Source of the DNA: DASPWV01 sp046727855
GTDB taxonomy: Bacteria; Acidobacteriota; Vicinamibacteria; Vicinamibacterales; UBA2999
Reading direction: 5' to 3'
Assembly (NCBI GenBank): GCA_046727855.1
Contig: JBKPDL010000095.1
Coordinates: 1 to 24,681 of the forward strand
Length of the DNA: 24,681 bases
Shown here: piece by piece, positions 14,684 to 22,567 of the stretch
Position numbering within the stretch: position 1 is the first letter of the stretch
Layout: each line of letters starts with the position of its first letter
Program-made: the position numbers and the translations under genes
Notes under the pieces: generated by a model
Told to the model about the DNA's origin: nothing
The model's input: only the letters and a program-made list of their open reading frames with translations
The model's database searches: none

Positions 14684-15673
14684 CTATACGGCGTCGAATA
14701 GCGCCAAGGCGAAACGATCGTCCGTTTCAATCCACTGCTCACGCAGCGCAAACCCGGCGGGTTCCACCATCTCCGCGATTTGTTCCGGCTCGTACTTATA
14801 GGAACTCTCGGTCCAGATAGTCTCGTTACGTTCGAGTCGTAGCCGGAGCTCCGCTCCGGGCACGTTCACCTCATGAGCGGTGACACTCACGAGGTGCATC
14901 TCAACGCGCGACGCTTCCCGGTTCCACACCGCACGATGCCGGAAGCGATCGAGATCGAAATCGCCGCCAAGTTCGCTGTTGATCCGCTGCAACAGGTTTT
15001 TGTTGAACACCGCCGTGAGTCCGAGTGGGTCGTCGTAGGCCAGCAGCAGATCGGTCTCTGGCTTCACGAGATCGACACCCAGCAGCAGGTAATCGCCCTG
15101 CCGCAACGACGCGCGGATCAATTGGAGGAACGCGCTTGCGCCAGGCACGTCGAAGTTGCCGATATTCGAGCCGAGGAAAGCTATGAGGGTTGGATCTGTG
15201 ACGTCAGTGTCCAACGCGAGCAGGCCGTCCTCGTACGTTGCCTCGTGGACCGACACAGTCACATCCACGGAAGGCACACTTGTCAGCGCCTGCTGCGCCC
15301 GCGTCAGCGCGGCTGGTGACACGTCAATCAGATGCGCGTGGGCTCGCGCTATACCGCCGTAGCGCAGCAGCGTGGCAAGTTTCTCGCCGTTGCCACTGCC
15401 CAGCTCCACGACGCGAGCACGATCGCCGAGAACACGCCCCACGTCGGCGGCATGCCGTTCGATCAGGCGGAACTCCGCGCGTGTGACCTTATACCAAGGT
15501 AAGTGGCAAATCGCGTCGAAGAGAGCCGAGCCGAGCGCGTCGTAAAGAAAGTGCGATGGCAGTTGCCGTGGCTCGAGCTGCAGATAGAAGCGCACGGCAT
15601 CCGTGAACGTTTGATCGCGCGACGGCAGAGAGCCGCGGCTCGAAATGGGACTTCCGCTAATTGTTTGGCGCAT
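14684..15673 (-). CDS. egtD: EgtD, L-histidine N-alpha-methyltransferase
   Basis: A 329-residue cytosolic enzyme that uses three S-adenosylmethionine molecules to convert L-histidine to hercynine, the first step of ergothioneine synthesis. Length is close to the mycobacterial enzyme (about 320). Visible family features: the N-terminal LPSHFLYDALGSALFDAIC and LPWYKVTRAE block (about 38-67), the SAM-binding loop VELGSGNGEK (89-98), FLGSNIGNFDVPGA (166-179), the histidine-recognition stretch YDDPLGLTAVFNKNLLQRIN (213-232) and TESSYKY (288-294). The start is the ATG at 15673, with GGAG six nt upstream and only 11 bp after the egtB stop. A longer frame reaching 15985 is merely the antisense of egtB. 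The egtB-egtD order and tight spacing indicate one operon. Confidence 0.95.
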   Translation of the reverse strand: MRQTISGSPISSRGSLPSRDQTFTDAVRFYLQLEPRQLPSHFLYDALGSALFDAICHLPWYKVTRAEFRLIERHAADVGRVLGDRARVVELGSGNGEKLATLLRYGGIARAHAHLIDVSPAALTRAQQALTSVPSVDVTVSVHEATYEDGLLALDTDVTDPTLIAFLGSNIGNFDVPGASAFLQLIRASLRQGDYLLLGVDLVKPETDLLLAYDDPLGLTAVFNKNLLQRINSELGGDFDLDRFRHRAVWNREASRVEMHLVSVTAHEVNVPGAELRLRLERNETIWTESSYKYEPEQIAEMVEPAGFALREQWIETDDRFALALFDAV

Positions 15674-15684
15674 CGGCAACTCCG

Positions 15685-17022
15685 CTAAGCGAGCGGTCTC
15701 ACGCAACGGAACGTCGCATAGACATACGGATAGTTGGTCCGGAACCAGTTGCGGAAACTGCGGCGCAAAAGCGGAACCGCTGTAGCTGGCGACGCGCCCT
15801 TCATCACCATGTGCTGGCCGTCGAAAAAATCGGCCGAGTACTCGGGATACGACGCCATCGGTTGGAAGCCCGCGAACGGCGCGAACTCGGTGGACGTCCA
15901 CTCCCAGCCATTTCCCATCAGATCGTGCACACCCCACGCGCTTTGACCGGCAGGATAACGATCGACGGCAACCGGATCCCACCATGCAAAGTCAAAATTT
16001 CCGCGCGACGCATCAGGCGGCGTATCGCCCCACGGATAGGGTCGTTCACGTCCCGACATCTCGGCGAAGGCCGCGCGGTGATACTCAGCTTCCGTCGGCA
16101 GCCGCGAGCCTTTCCAGCGCGCATAGGCGGTCGCTTCCGCGTGGCTCACGTACACCGGCCACGCCGGCGGAAGGTCGACTTCCTCGAACATTGCGCGCCA
16201 GCGCCACGTTCCATTGTGTTTTGTCCAGAAGTGTGGATACGCGATGCCTTCGCGCTGAAGCCAGTCAAACGCGGTCGGCTGCCACCACTGCGGGTCTCGA
16301 TACCCGCCCGCTTCCACAAAATCGAGAAAGCGTTCGTTGGTCACGTTGTGCACGTCGATCTCGAACGCGGGCACGTCTACCACGTGCGCATCGAATTCGT
16401 TGTCCCATGCGAAGGGGATTTCTCCACGACGTGCACCGAGCGTGGCGGCGCCTCGTGGAACAGCGACCGTCGCGGCCTCCGGCGTGCGCCCGTTGCTATC
16501 CAGCGTGTGCCCTGCGGGCCGGCGCTTCTCGTCGTAGCCGAGTTGATGCCACATGTAGAGCATCGTCTCCTGATGCATCGCCTCGTGTTCGAGGATGGCG
16601 TAGACGGCCTGCGCCTGGTCGAGCAATGGATGCCCGGGTTGCGTGATCGGCGCGTTGGCGATTGCATCAAGCACGAGGGCATCGCACGCCTCGGCGAAAC
16701 GACGAACCTCCTCGCGCGCCGGCCAACTCGCCTGCTGAGTGCGCGTCGCAGAGGCTTCATCTTCCGGATCGATGCCGCGCGCAAACAAACGTTCGAGACG
16801 ATCGTCGACGCCAGGCCGGCCGAGCGCCTTCTTTACCAGCGTGTTCAAGCTGAACGCCGGCAGATGTCCCTCGTAGAACACAATCGGATGCCGCAGTGGG
16901 ATCGGTCGCGCGTAGTACGCGGACGCAACGATCAGATCAAAGAGCGTCTGCGATCGCTGGCGGTTGCGGCGATACCAATCACCGAGTGCGGTACGGTTTA
17001 TGGCTGTGGTGGCTGTGATCAT
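15685..17022 (-). CDS. egtB: EgtB, hercynine sulfoxide synthase (ergothioneine biosynthesis)
   Basis: A 445-residue non-heme iron enzyme that joins a thiol substrate to hercynine with O2, giving a sulfoxide that a C-S lyase then turns into ergothioneine. The N-terminal DinB-like bundle carries three His that fit the iron ligands: His53 in FYEGHLPAF, and His146 and His150 in LEHEAMHQET. The C-terminal formylglycine-generating-enzyme (FGE-sulfatase) domain (about 185-445) includes LPTEAEYHRAAF, DLMGNGWEWT and the end NYPYVYATFRCV. ATG 17022 gives the usual family length. The frame is open further to 17223, but that part encodes only the short direct repeats. A TACGAT box lies 9 nt before the ATG. 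No egtA or egtC neighbours are present; an acidobacterial EgtB (Chloracidobacterium) is known to use free cysteine, so the same may hold here, as inference. Confidence 0.95.
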   Translation of the reverse strand: MITATTAINRTALGDWYRRNRQRSQTLFDLIVASAYYARPIPLRHPIVFYEGHLPAFSLNTLVKKALGRPGVDDRLERLFARGIDPEDEASATRTQQASWPAREEVRRFAEACDALVLDAIANAPITQPGHPLLDQAQAVYAILEHEAMHQETMLYMWHQLGYDEKRRPAGHTLDSNGRTPEAATVAVPRGAATLGARRGEIPFAWDNEFDAHVVDVPAFEIDVHNVTNERFLDFVEAGGYRDPQWWQPTAFDWLQREGIAYPHFWTKHNGTWRWRAMFEEVDLPPAWPVYVSHAEATAYARWKGSRLPTEAEYHRAAFAEMSGRERPYPWGDTPPDASRGNFDFAWWDPVAVDRYPAGQSAWGVHDLMGNGWEWTSTEFAPFAGFQPMASYPEYSADFFDGQHMVMKGASPATAVPLLRRSFRNWFRTNYPYVYATFRCVRPLA

Positions 17023-17093
17023 CAGATTGCCATCGTAACTAACCTTCCCTTCGATGTCCGATCTACGGCCGACGTTAGCCGGCAGCTGGACAA

Positions 17094-17279
17094 GAGAGAC
17101 GCAGGAGACGCAGGAGACGCAGATGGCCACAGATGGACGCAGATATTCAAGACGCAGGTGGCCACAGATGGACGCAGATATTCTCAAGACGCAGATGGAC
17201 GCAGATGAAGACAGATAATTCAAGACGCAGATGAATACAGATGAATACAGATGGACGCAGATAGTTCAGGCCGCAGATG
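17094..17279. repeat. Tandem short repeats (GACGCAGATG family) in the divergent spacer
   Basis: About 185 bp made of 9-11-bp units: first GCAGGAGAC repeats, then GACGCAGATG, GCCACAGATG, GAATACAGATG and ATTCAA spacers, with a longer period of roughly 35 bp (GACGCAGATGGCCACAGATG returning once). The frames through it encode only repeated Ile-Cys-Val-His-Leu-type peptides, so it is not coding. It fills the space between the divergent egtB and glycosylasparaginase starts and may carry their promoters. Similar CAGATG-type arrays occur in other Acidobacteria and Verrucomicrobia. The units are adjacent rather than spaced, so this is not CRISPR. Confidence 0.85.
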
Positions 17280-17284
17280 GCGCC

Positions 17285-17290
17285 TATAAT
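17285..17290 (+). promoter_or_regulatory. Consensus -10 box (TATAAT), leaderless arrangement
   Basis: A perfect TATAAT ends 7 nt before ATG 17298, so transcription would start at or one nt from the A of ATG. No Shine-Dalgarno exists. A weak TTCAGG (17265-17270) is the only -35 candidate. Confidence 0.6.
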
Positions 17291-17297
17291 CCCCAGC

Positions 17298-17860
17298 ATG
17301 CTCACGAGACGCGATTTCGTGAAATCGGCTGCTCTCGCCGCGGCGGCTCCGTTACCGGCGCGGTCGGCGGAGATCCTCATCCAGCGCACCGTGCGTCCGG
17401 TTGTCATCTCCGACTACTCAGGATTCGAGTTTAAGAACGGCGGCCCCGAGAACGCCGTTACCCGCGCGTTTCGACTCATCACCGAAGGCAAGGACGTCCT
17501 CGACGCGTTGATCGCGGGCGTCAACATTCCCGAGCTCGATCCGCTCGAGACCGGCATCGGCTACGGCGCGCTGCCCAACGCGGACAGCGTGGTGCAGCTC
17601 GACGCGTCGTGCATGCACGGGTCTACGAAGCGTGCGGGCGCGGTTGCTGCGATCGAGGGCGTGCGCACGCCCTCGCTCGTCGCGAAGGCGGTGATGGATT
17701 ACACCGATCATCATCTGCTCGTCGGGGCCGGCGCGCAGCAATTCGCACGCGCCGTGGGGTTCACTATCGCGCGGGCGAAACAAAATACGCTGTCTGTACG
17801 GAAAACGGCGCACAGACGCTGGACCTGGAGCCGCTGCTGCCGGGAACGCCGGAGGATTGA
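17298..17860 (+). pseudogene. TAT-exported glycosylasparaginase (Asparaginase_2 type), internally deleted
   Basis: The 5' half encodes a twin-arginine signal (MLTRRDFVKSAALAAAAPL) and the N-terminal part of a glycosylasparaginase/isoaspartyl peptidase of the Ntn-hydrolase family: LDALIAGVNIPELDPLETGIGYGALPN is typical, as are VQLDASCMHGSTKRAGAVAAIEGVRTPSLVAKAV and LLVGAGAQQFARAVGF. In intact enzymes about 150 more residues follow, including the HDT/HGT segment whose Thr becomes the catalytic nucleophile after self-cleavage. Here they are absent. Instead, at about 17756-17766, another frame picks up VHYRAGETKYAVCTENGAQ and then TLDLEPLLPGTPED with a TGA at 17858-17860, which resembles the C-terminal strand of the same family. 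So an internal deletion plus frameshift is likely. The original frame runs on to 17921 through unrelated sequence. The promoter is still intact, so a dead fragment may be made. Confidence 0.78.
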
Positions 17861-17922
17861 ACCCACGCGACCGCAAGCGACGGTCCACCTGCGCCGCGTC
17901 CCCCCTTTGGTCACAACGTAGC

Positions 17923-17940
17923 GCGGACCTTGAGGTCCGC
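17923..17940 (+). repeat. Extragenic palindrome, GCGGACC-ttga-GGTCCGC
   Basis: A perfect 7-bp stem with a 4-nt loop, 62 bp after the remaining stop codon of the glycosylasparaginase pseudogene and upstream of tagH. It is preceded by ACGTAGC, similar to the TACGTGGCC flank of the first copy. Fourth family member in the window. Confidence 0.75.
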
Positions 17941-17999
17941 GTCCCCACGGCGAAGCCGAGCGATTCCACCCGAACGAAGCGAGGGTCCCTACCCTGCGA

Positions 18000-18005
18000 T
18001 AGACT
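18000..18005 (+). promoter_or_regulatory. Possible -10 box (TAGACT) upstream of the type VI operon
   Basis: TAGACT lies 21 nt before GTG 18027. It is followed by AAGAGAG (18012-18018), a weak ribosome-site candidate. No good -35 was found. It would drive tagH-tssK-tssL-tssM. Confidence 0.35.
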
Positions 18006-18026
18006 TCGATCAAGAGAGTACAGGTC

Positions 18027-19820
18027 GTGGTGCTCATCCTCGAAGTCTCCGGCCCCCAAGCCGCTCAACTCGGCTCCGCCAACCGCAAGGTGTTTGGCGT
18101 CGAGGGAGGACTGATCGGACGCGACGCGCGCAGCGCCTGGGTGCTCCCGCACACGAAAGTCTCGGGCCGCCACGCGCGCATCAGCCATCAAAATGGCGTC
18201 TTCTATATCGAGGACACCAGTACCAACGGTGTCTTCATCAACTCGTCGAAAAGCCGGCTCGCAAAAGGGCGGCCGTACGCGTTGAAATCGGGCGACTCGA
18301 TCTTCATCGACCCGTATACGATCTCCGTTTCCATCAACAGCAGCGATTACGAAGAACCGCGACAGCGCTTATCGACGCCGTCGTCGCGGCGCCCAGTCGA
18401 GGCTGCTTACGACCCTTTCAACCTCGACGATCCGTTCGGTGAGCAGGCGGTTCCATTTGGCGAACCGATCGTTCCGCCGTCGCAGGAGCCTCACGCCGAA
18501 CCGCTCGCTGGTCAGGAAGTGGATCCTCTGAAACTTCTGGGGCAGGAAGCGCCTCGCCGGCAGGTTGCTCGCCATGTGCCGAGGGCCGAGGATCTGGAGC
18601 ACGGCTCGCCGCTTCGCGGCCACTACAAACCGCCGCCGGTGGTCACGCAAACACCGCCGCACGGATCCACACCCGAACCCACGCCACCGGCCGACCCGTT
18701 CGCGATTCCGGCTGATTACGATCCGCTGGCGCCCGATACCTCGTATCGCATCGCTCGACAGGACATGGAGCCCGCGCCGAGAACGTCGAAATCCACGCCG
18801 CCCTCGCCGCAGCCACCGCCGCCGCCACCAACGCCTCGGCCGCGTGTCGAGACATCACCGGAGCCGAGCGATGAAGACACAGGCGACGCGATCGACGAGA
18901 GCGCTCCGTCTCCCGCAGTCGAGCTCGATCTTTCGATCCTTGAATCGCCGCTCGTGCCCGAAGCGACCGCTACAGAACGGAGGCCGGCGCCGTCGTCCCC
19001 AAAGCTCGCCCCCCCGCCCAGAGAACCCGAGTCTGCACCTGAACCTATAGCGCCACCTCCGCCGACACCTGCACCGAAAACGATACCCGCACCGACACCG
19101 CCGCCCGCACCTGTGGCCCGGCAGGCGCCACCACCTGTGGCAGCGCCTCCCGCCGAGGCACCGTCGTCGAGCAAGGCCGTCGAGCCTGCAGGCGAAGGGC
19201 CGACTATTGATCTCGGGTCGCTTCTCGAAGGCGCCGGCCTCGATCCGGAGGATGTCACTCCCGACCTGGCGCGCAACTTCGGCGAAATCCTGCGGGTGGT
19301 TGTCGCAGGCGTCATGGAGGTGCTGCAGGCGCGCCACAACGTGAAGGATGAGTTTCGGATGCGGATCACGCAGTTCCGCCCGGCCGACAACAATCCGCTG
19401 AAGTTTTCGGCGAACGTCGACGACGCGCTCCACAACCTGCTGGTGAAGCGGAACGCGGCGTATCTCAAACCCGTCGAAGCCTTTGACGATGCGTTCGACG
19501 ATCTGCGGCATCACCAGCTGGCGATGCTCGCCGGCATGCGCATGGCGTTTGAAGCGATGCTGAGCGAGTTCGCGCCGGATCGCCTGCAGGAACAGTTCGA
19601 TCGCCAACTCAAGAGAGGTTCGTTGCTCAACGTTGCCCCCAAGCTGCGCTACTGGGATCTCTATCGAGATTTGCACGAGGAGCTGCTCAAGGACCCCGAA
19701 GTGACGTTTCGCAGGTTGTTCGGTGACGCGTTTGCGAAGGCCTATGAAGAGCAGCTCAAGCGGCTCAAGGCTCAGCAGAGCCCAGCAACCCCTCCCAAAC
19801 GGCCGCAGGAACCCGACTGA
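18027..19820 (+). CDS. tagH: TagH, FHA-domain protein of a type VI secretion system
   Basis: A 597-residue regulator/scaffold of the type VI secretion system. Residues about 5-100 are an FHA domain with the phospho-threonine-binding residues in place: Gly31-Arg32, Ser46 and His49 in VSGRHARI, Asn67-Gly68 in STNGVFIN. Residues about 120-385 are a long low-complexity region rich in Pro, Ala and Glu with runs of proline, presumably disordered. Residues about 395-590 match the C-terminal domain of type VI FHA proteins: LARNFGEILRVVVAGVMEVL, ADNNPLKFS, KRNAAYLKP and FGDAFAKAYEEQLKRL. In other bacteria such proteins are phosphorylated by the kinase PpkA and act on the membrane complex; no kinase gene is in the window. 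The start is GTG 18027 (a second GTG at 18030 is possible). The gene heads the operon. Confidence 0.92.
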   Translation: MVLILEVSGPQAAQLGSANRKVFGVEGGLIGRDARSAWVLPHTKVSGRHARISHQNGVFYIEDTSTNGVFINSSKSRLAKGRPYALKSGDSIFIDPYTISVSINSSDYEEPRQRLSTPSSRRPVEAAYDPFNLDDPFGEQAVPFGEPIVPPSQEPHAEPLAGQEVDPLKLLGQEAPRRQVARHVPRAEDLEHGSPLRGHYKPPPVVTQTPPHGSTPEPTPPADPFAIPADYDPLAPDTSYRIARQDMEPAPRTSKSTPPSPQPPPPPPTPRPRVETSPEPSDEDTGDAIDESAPSPAVELDLSILESPLVPEATATERRPAPSSPKLAPPPREPESAPEPIAPPPPTPAPKTIPAPTPPPAPVARQAPPPVAAPPAEAPSSSKAVEPAGEGPTIDLGSLLEGAGLDPEDVTPDLARNFGEILRVVVAGVMEVLQARHNVKDEFRMRITQFRPADNNPLKFSANVDDALHNLLVKRNAAYLKPVEAFDDAFDDLRHHQLAMLAGMRMAFEAMLSEFAPDRLQEQFDRQLKRGSLLNVAPKLRYWDLYRDLHEELLKDPEVTFRRLFGDAFAKAYEEQLKRLKAQQSPATPPKRPQEPD

Positions 19821-19904
19821 TGGACGATTCGCATCGTTCGTTATAGATTGAGCGGCACCAACGGTCCGGCTGTCGTAGTTATCCGTTGCGCTTGAATTAC
19901 GCCA

Positions 19905-21239
19905 ATGTCTGCCCATAACCGCGTGGTCTGGTCTGAGGGCCTTTTCCTCCAACCGCAGCATTTTCAACAGCAGGATCGCTATTTCGAACGCTACGTCGAG
20001 ACGCGGTGCGAGGCGCTCGTCCCGCACAGCTGGGGTTTTCGGGAAATCGAGCCCGAACGGGATCTTCTGAGCATCGGCAAATTCGCGTTGCGGCGCGCGT
20101 CGGGAGTATTTCCTGACGGGACGCCGTTTCGCCTGCCCGACGACGATCCGTTGCCGGCACCGATCGACATCGGCGCGCAGGTGCGCGATCAAATCGTGTA
20201 TCTCGCTGTCCCGGTGCGGCGCTCCGGCGAGGTCGAGATCGACCGCGCGGCGTCGGAAGACCCTCTCGCGCGACACAAAGTGACCGAGCTGGAGGCGCGA
20301 GACGCCACCATGAACGGCGGAGATACGGCGCTTCTGGAGGTTGCGGCTCTTCGCACGCGCTTTCTCCTCGCAAGCGACGTGACCCAGGCCTACGCGTGCC
20401 TGCCGCTTGCACACGTCGTGGAGTGTCGTACGGACAAGCAGGTCGTGCTCGACGACAATTTCATTCCGACGGTGCTGCATTCCGGCGCGTCTTCGCGGCT
20501 CGCTACCCTGACGGCTGAACTTTTGGGTCTGCTCCATCAGCGTGGCGACGCGTTGAGTAATCGTGTCGCGGCAACGGGCCGAGGCGCGGCGGCCGAATTC
20601 GCTGATTTTCTGATGCTGCAGGCGATCAATCGCTACGAGCCTGTCTTCGCGCATCACGCGGAGTCAGGCGCGCCGCATCCGGAAGATCTCTTTCGACTGT
20701 GGGTGTCGGCGGCGGGCGAGCTTTCGACCTTTACCACCAACGCGAAGCGGCCGCCGAAGTTTCCCGGCTATCGCCACGACCGCCTGCGCGAATCGTTCGA
20801 CCCCGTCGTGATCGCGTTACGGGCGTCGCTCAGCGTGGTGCTGGATCAGGGTGCCATTGCGATTCCGCTCGAGCCGAAGAAGTTCGGCATCAGCGTCGCG
20901 ATCGTCACCGACAAGAACCTGTTGGGCACGGCCGTATTCGTGCTCGCCGCGCGTGCCGACGTGCCGGCCGAGGATTTGCGCCGGCGCTTTCCGTCGCAAC
21001 TCAAGATCGGGCCGGTGGAAAAAATTCGTGATTTGGTGACGCTGCAGCTGCCCGGCCTGCCGGCGGTGCCGCTTCCGGTCGCGCCCAGGCAGATCCCGTT
21101 TCACGCGGGCTTTGCGTACTTCGAGCTCGATCAATCGAACGAGCTTTGGGGCCAGCTCAAAACCTCGGGTGGCCTCGCGGTGCATGTGTCCGGCGAGTTC
21201 CCGGGACTGTCGATGGAATTGTGGGCCATCCGCAGCTAA
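19905..21239 (+). CDS. tssK: TssK, type VI secretion baseplate component
   Basis: A 444-residue cytosolic protein that joins the baseplate to the membrane complex by contacting TssL and TssM. The N-terminal signature is clear: RVVWSEGLFLQPQHFQQQDRYFE (residues 5-27), which also occurs in nearly all TssK proteins, followed by SWGFREIE. The middle has the helical MLQAINRYEPVFAHHAE block (about 238-254) and the C-terminal domain ends PFHAGFAYFELDQSNELW and SMELWAIRS. Length equals that of TssK in model systems (about 440-450). An 84-bp gap separates it from tagH, with a small hairpin (stem 19824-19828/19833-19837) and a TATAGA at 19842-19847 that might be an internal promoter. There is no Shine-Dalgarno at the ATG. 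tssL starts 21 bp after its stop. Confidence 0.95.
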   Translation: MSAHNRVVWSEGLFLQPQHFQQQDRYFERYVETRCEALVPHSWGFREIEPERDLLSIGKFALRRASGVFPDGTPFRLPDDDPLPAPIDIGAQVRDQIVYLAVPVRRSGEVEIDRAASEDPLARHKVTELEARDATMNGGDTALLEVAALRTRFLLASDVTQAYACLPLAHVVECRTDKQVVLDDNFIPTVLHSGASSRLATLTAELLGLLHQRGDALSNRVAATGRGAAAEFADFLMLQAINRYEPVFAHHAESGAPHPEDLFRLWVSAAGELSTFTTNAKRPPKFPGYRHDRLRESFDPVVIALRASLSVVLDQGAIAIPLEPKKFGISVAIVTDKNLLGTAVFVLAARADVPAEDLRRRFPSQLKIGPVEKIRDLVTLQLPGLPAVPLPVAPRQIPFHAGFAYFELDQSNELWGQLKTSGGLAVHVSGEFPGLSMELWAIRS

Positions 21240-21260
21240 TGCGAAGGTATGTGAGCGATC

Positions 21261-22562
21261 ATGGCGGACCCGAACGACCCCTTCAATCGACCAGACGGCA
21301 CGGTGATCCGGCCGCGTCCAGGGGCGGGCCGCCAGGGCTGGGCCGATCCGGCACGAGCGCGGGCCGCGCCGCCGCGCAGCGCGGAGCCGATTCCACTCGA
21401 AGCGCGCACGATTCTCGCTATCGGGCTGAATCCACTCGTGCAGGCGGCCAGTCCGCTGCTGCTCCTCGCCGGTCAGATTCGCGGCACGCGCTCTCCAACC
21501 GACACCACTGAGTTACGGCGTCAAGCACTCAACGAGCTTCGCTACTTCGAAGAGCGCGCACGCACGGGCGGAGTGCCCAACGAAACGGTGATCGCTGCGC
21601 GCTATGTCTTATGCGCGGCGCTGGACGAGGCGGTGCTCTCCACTCCGTGGGGCTCGCAGAGCGAGTGGTCGCAGCACTCGCTGCTGGTCGCATTGCATCG
21701 CGAAGCGTGGGGCGGCGAGAAGTTCTTCGATATGCTCGAGCGGATCTCGACCGATCCGGACAAGCACATCGATCTCATGGAGCTGCAGTACCTGGCGCTG
21801 GCCTTTGGTTTTGCCGGCAAGTATCAGGTGCTCGAACGCGGTCACGATCGGCTCGCAACCGTCCAGCAGGAGCTCTATCGGCGCATTCGCAATCACCGCG
21901 GGGCAACGCCCGCCGATCTCTCATTGCGTTGGCGAGGCTTGCAGGATCGCCGCAACCCGGTGATTCGCTACGTGCCGTGGTGGGTGGTTGCCGCTGCCGC
22001 GCTTGCGATTCTCGCCATCGCATTCACGACGTATTACACGCGTCTCGCGAGAGCCGCGGCTCCAGTTCACGCGGAGCTCGCGAAAATCGGACTCGAGGAT
22101 TTCTCCGCGCCGGCGCCTCCGCCGAAGGGGCCGACACTCAAGCAGTTGCTCGCGCCCGAGGAAGCACGCGGCACGATGCTCGTGGTCGAGCAAGGCGGAC
22201 GCACCATCGTGACGCTGCGCGCCGGCGAACTGTTCGCCTCGGGCAGCGCCACCGTCAATCGCGATCAGCACGACACGCTGCGGCGCATCACGATCGCGCT
22301 CAATCAGGTGCCCGGCCGCGTGCTGGTCGTCGGACACACCGACGATCAAGCAATCCGATCGTTTCGTTACCGCGACAATTTCGAGCTCTCCCGCGAGCGG
22401 GCCGTGAGCGTGGTGCGCGTGCTGCAGGAAACCATCGACAACGTCGCACGAATCAGCTGGACAGGGGTTGGCGACACGCAGCCGCTGTATATGCCCGCGT
22501 CGGATTCGGCCAATCGCGCCCGCAATCGGCGCGTTGAAATCATCCACGTGGCGGGAGTGTAA
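21261..22562 (+). CDS. tssL: TssL with C-terminal OmpA-like peptidoglycan-binding domain
   Basis: A 433-residue inner-membrane protein of the type VI membrane complex. Residues 1-45 are a Pro/Arg/Ala-rich extension. Residues about 50-215 are the cytosolic DotU domain (ILAIGLNPLVQAASPLL, RYVLCAALDEAVLSTPWG, FFDMLERISTDP, AFGFAGKYQVLERG). One membrane helix lies at about 240-258 (VVAAAALAILAIAFTTYY). The periplasmic part (about 305-430) is an OmpA-family domain with VVGHTDDQ (357-363), NFELSRERAVSVV (373-385) and NRARNRRVEI (418-427), which binds peptidoglycan directly. This extended form of TssL makes a separate anchor protein such as TagL unnecessary. The start ATG has GAAGG about 13 nt and GAGCG about 4 nt before it. 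tssM follows 5 bp after the stop, indicating tight co-expression. Confidence 0.95.
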   Translation: MADPNDPFNRPDGTVIRPRPGAGRQGWADPARARAAPPRSAEPIPLEARTILAIGLNPLVQAASPLLLLAGQIRGTRSPTDTTELRRQALNELRYFEERARTGGVPNETVIAARYVLCAALDEAVLSTPWGSQSEWSQHSLLVALHREAWGGEKFFDMLERISTDPDKHIDLMELQYLALAFGFAGKYQVLERGHDRLATVQQELYRRIRNHRGATPADLSLRWRGLQDRRNPVIRYVPWWVVAAAALAILAIAFTTYYTRLARAAAPVHAELAKIGLEDFSAPAPPPKGPTLKQLLAPEEARGTMLVVEQGGRTIVTLRAGELFASGSATVNRDQHDTLRRITIALNQVPGRVLVVGHTDDQAIRSFRYRDNFELSRERAVSVVRVLQETIDNVARISWTGVGDTQPLYMPASDSANRARNRRVEIIHVAGV

Positions 22563-22567
22563 GACCG

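Noticed and set aside
15674..15985. N-terminal extension of EgtD upstream of ATG 15673
   Set aside because: The extension is antisense-frame sequence inside egtB. The ATG at 15673 has GGAG 6 nt upstream and gives the normal EgtD length.
17023..17223. 67-residue N-terminal extension of EgtB
   Set aside because: It translates the short direct repeats (Ser/Ile/Cys-rich repeats) and would make the protein longer than any typical EgtB; ATG 17022 gives 445 residues.
17094..17279. CRISPR array
   Set aside because: Units are 9-11 bp and contiguous, with no 28-37-bp repeats separated by unique spacers and no cas genes.
18855..20657. 600-codon minus-strand open frame
   Set aside because: It is antisense to tagH and tssK, both supported by family motifs. 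The translated product is Arg/His/Gln-rich without any recognisable domain, as expected for GC-rich shadow frames.
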